Notes under the pieces: generated by a model
What the model was told of the DNA's origin: nothing
Database searches by the model: none
Seen by the model: the letters and a program-made list of their open reading frames with translations, nothing else
Shown: one piece after another, positions 32,606 through 32,753 of the stretch
Numbering within the stretch: the first letter of the stretch is position 1
Layout of the letters: every line of letters begins with the position of its first letter
NCBI GenBank assembly: GCA_027024445.1
Contig: JALVSJ010000359.1
Coordinates: forward strand, 1 to 32,753
Length of the DNA stretch: 32,753 nt
DNA from: Desulfobacterales bacterium
Lineage (GTDB): Bacteria > Desulfobacterota > DSM-4660 > Desulfatiglandales > Desulfatiglandaceae
Direction of reading: 5' to 3'
Made by a program: the position numbers and the translations under genes

Positions 32606-32753
32606 TTATGCGGCCTCTGCCTCTTTTTGCTGCTTGGCAGCGGTCGACGGTCGGTAATACTGAAATATCTTTTGTGGGCACTTCTCCACACAAACTTCGC
32701 CACACTCTGGACCATAATCCAGACATTTCTTGTGATCTATTCTTACAATTCCG
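32606..32753 (-). CDS. 4Fe-4S ferredoxin-type protein (3' end only)
   Basis: The last 48 codons are visible, with TAA at 32606-32608. The sequence contains DHKKCLDYGPECGEVCVEKC followed by PQKIF, a ferredoxin-like cysteine cluster (C-x6-C-x3-C-x3-CP) that binds an iron-sulfur cluster. It ends in an Ala/Lys/Glu-rich tail. Next to apbE this could be RnfB or another electron-transfer subunit, but the piece is too short to say. Confidence 0.8.
   Translation of the reverse strand, partial: GIVRIDHKKCLDYGPECGEVCVEKCPQKIFQYYRPSTAAKQQKEAEAA

Overview
The window looks like a piece of chromosome from a Desulfobacterota (deltaproteobacterial) lineage. The evidence is the gene content and order: yajC-secD-secF; rplU-rpmA-obgE-proB-proA-nadD-rsfS; yqeY-dnaG-rpoD; nif3-zinc ribbon-rnpB; rpsF-rpsR-DUF2232-rplI-dnaB-hflX; and apbE beside an iron-sulfur protein. 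It is almost entirely housekeeping DNA. There is no transposase, integrase, phage gene or CRISPR array. I cannot name genus or species from the sequence alone.

Layout. 1-7430 (+): the end of yajC, secD and secF (protein export), a membrane-anchored TPR protein, a MutT-type Nudix hydrolase, a cupin, and a DUF898/TPR fusion protein. 7427-14064 (-): one long operon read from a good sigma-70 promoter at 14094-14122, in transcription order L21, L27, ObgE, ProB, ProA, NadD, RsfS and an M48 metalloprotease. 14150-14800: tRNA-Arg(CCT) on - and tRNA-Ala(CGC) on +. 14798-16854 (+): hisB, a lipoprotein gene and hisA. 16851-21239 (+): a promoter, then yqeY, dnaG, rpoD and a CAT-anticodon tRNA. 21480-25194 (+): nif3-like gene, C4 zinc-ribbon coiled-coil gene, RNase P RNA, a Rossmann/cysteine protein, yggT and a DUF167 gene. 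25191-25979 (-): inositol monophosphatase family gene. 26085-31565 (+): rpsF, rpsR, DUF2232, rplI, dnaB and hflX. 31510-32753 (-): apbE and the end of a 4Fe-4S protein.

The most unusual feature is the RNase P RNA gene (about 23213-23855). It is about 640 nt long because three helices (P3, P12 and the P2/P4 linker, where other RNAs carry P19) are each replaced or extended by a 104-105 nt element. All three elements have nearly the same inverted-repeat arms, with core GGCACTCAACT / AGTTGAGTGCC, but unrelated interiors. This looks like a small hairpin element that spread within one essential RNA. A second notable point is hflX: its conserved N-terminus and Shine-Dalgarno sequence point to an AUC start codon at 29904. 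Smaller points are a SecF with about 46 extra residues that add hydrophobic segments, a four-repeat DUF898-TPR fusion protein, a perfect 9-bp hairpin just before dnaG, and three convergent gene pairs whose ends overlap.

The genes serve protein export, ribosome assembly and quality control (L21, L27, ObgE, RsfS, S6, S18, L9, HflX), replication and transcription (DnaG, DnaB, RpoD), tRNA processing (RNase P), and proline, histidine and NAD synthesis. Coordinates of coding regions are firm. Start codons, promoters and RNA folds were judged by eye.
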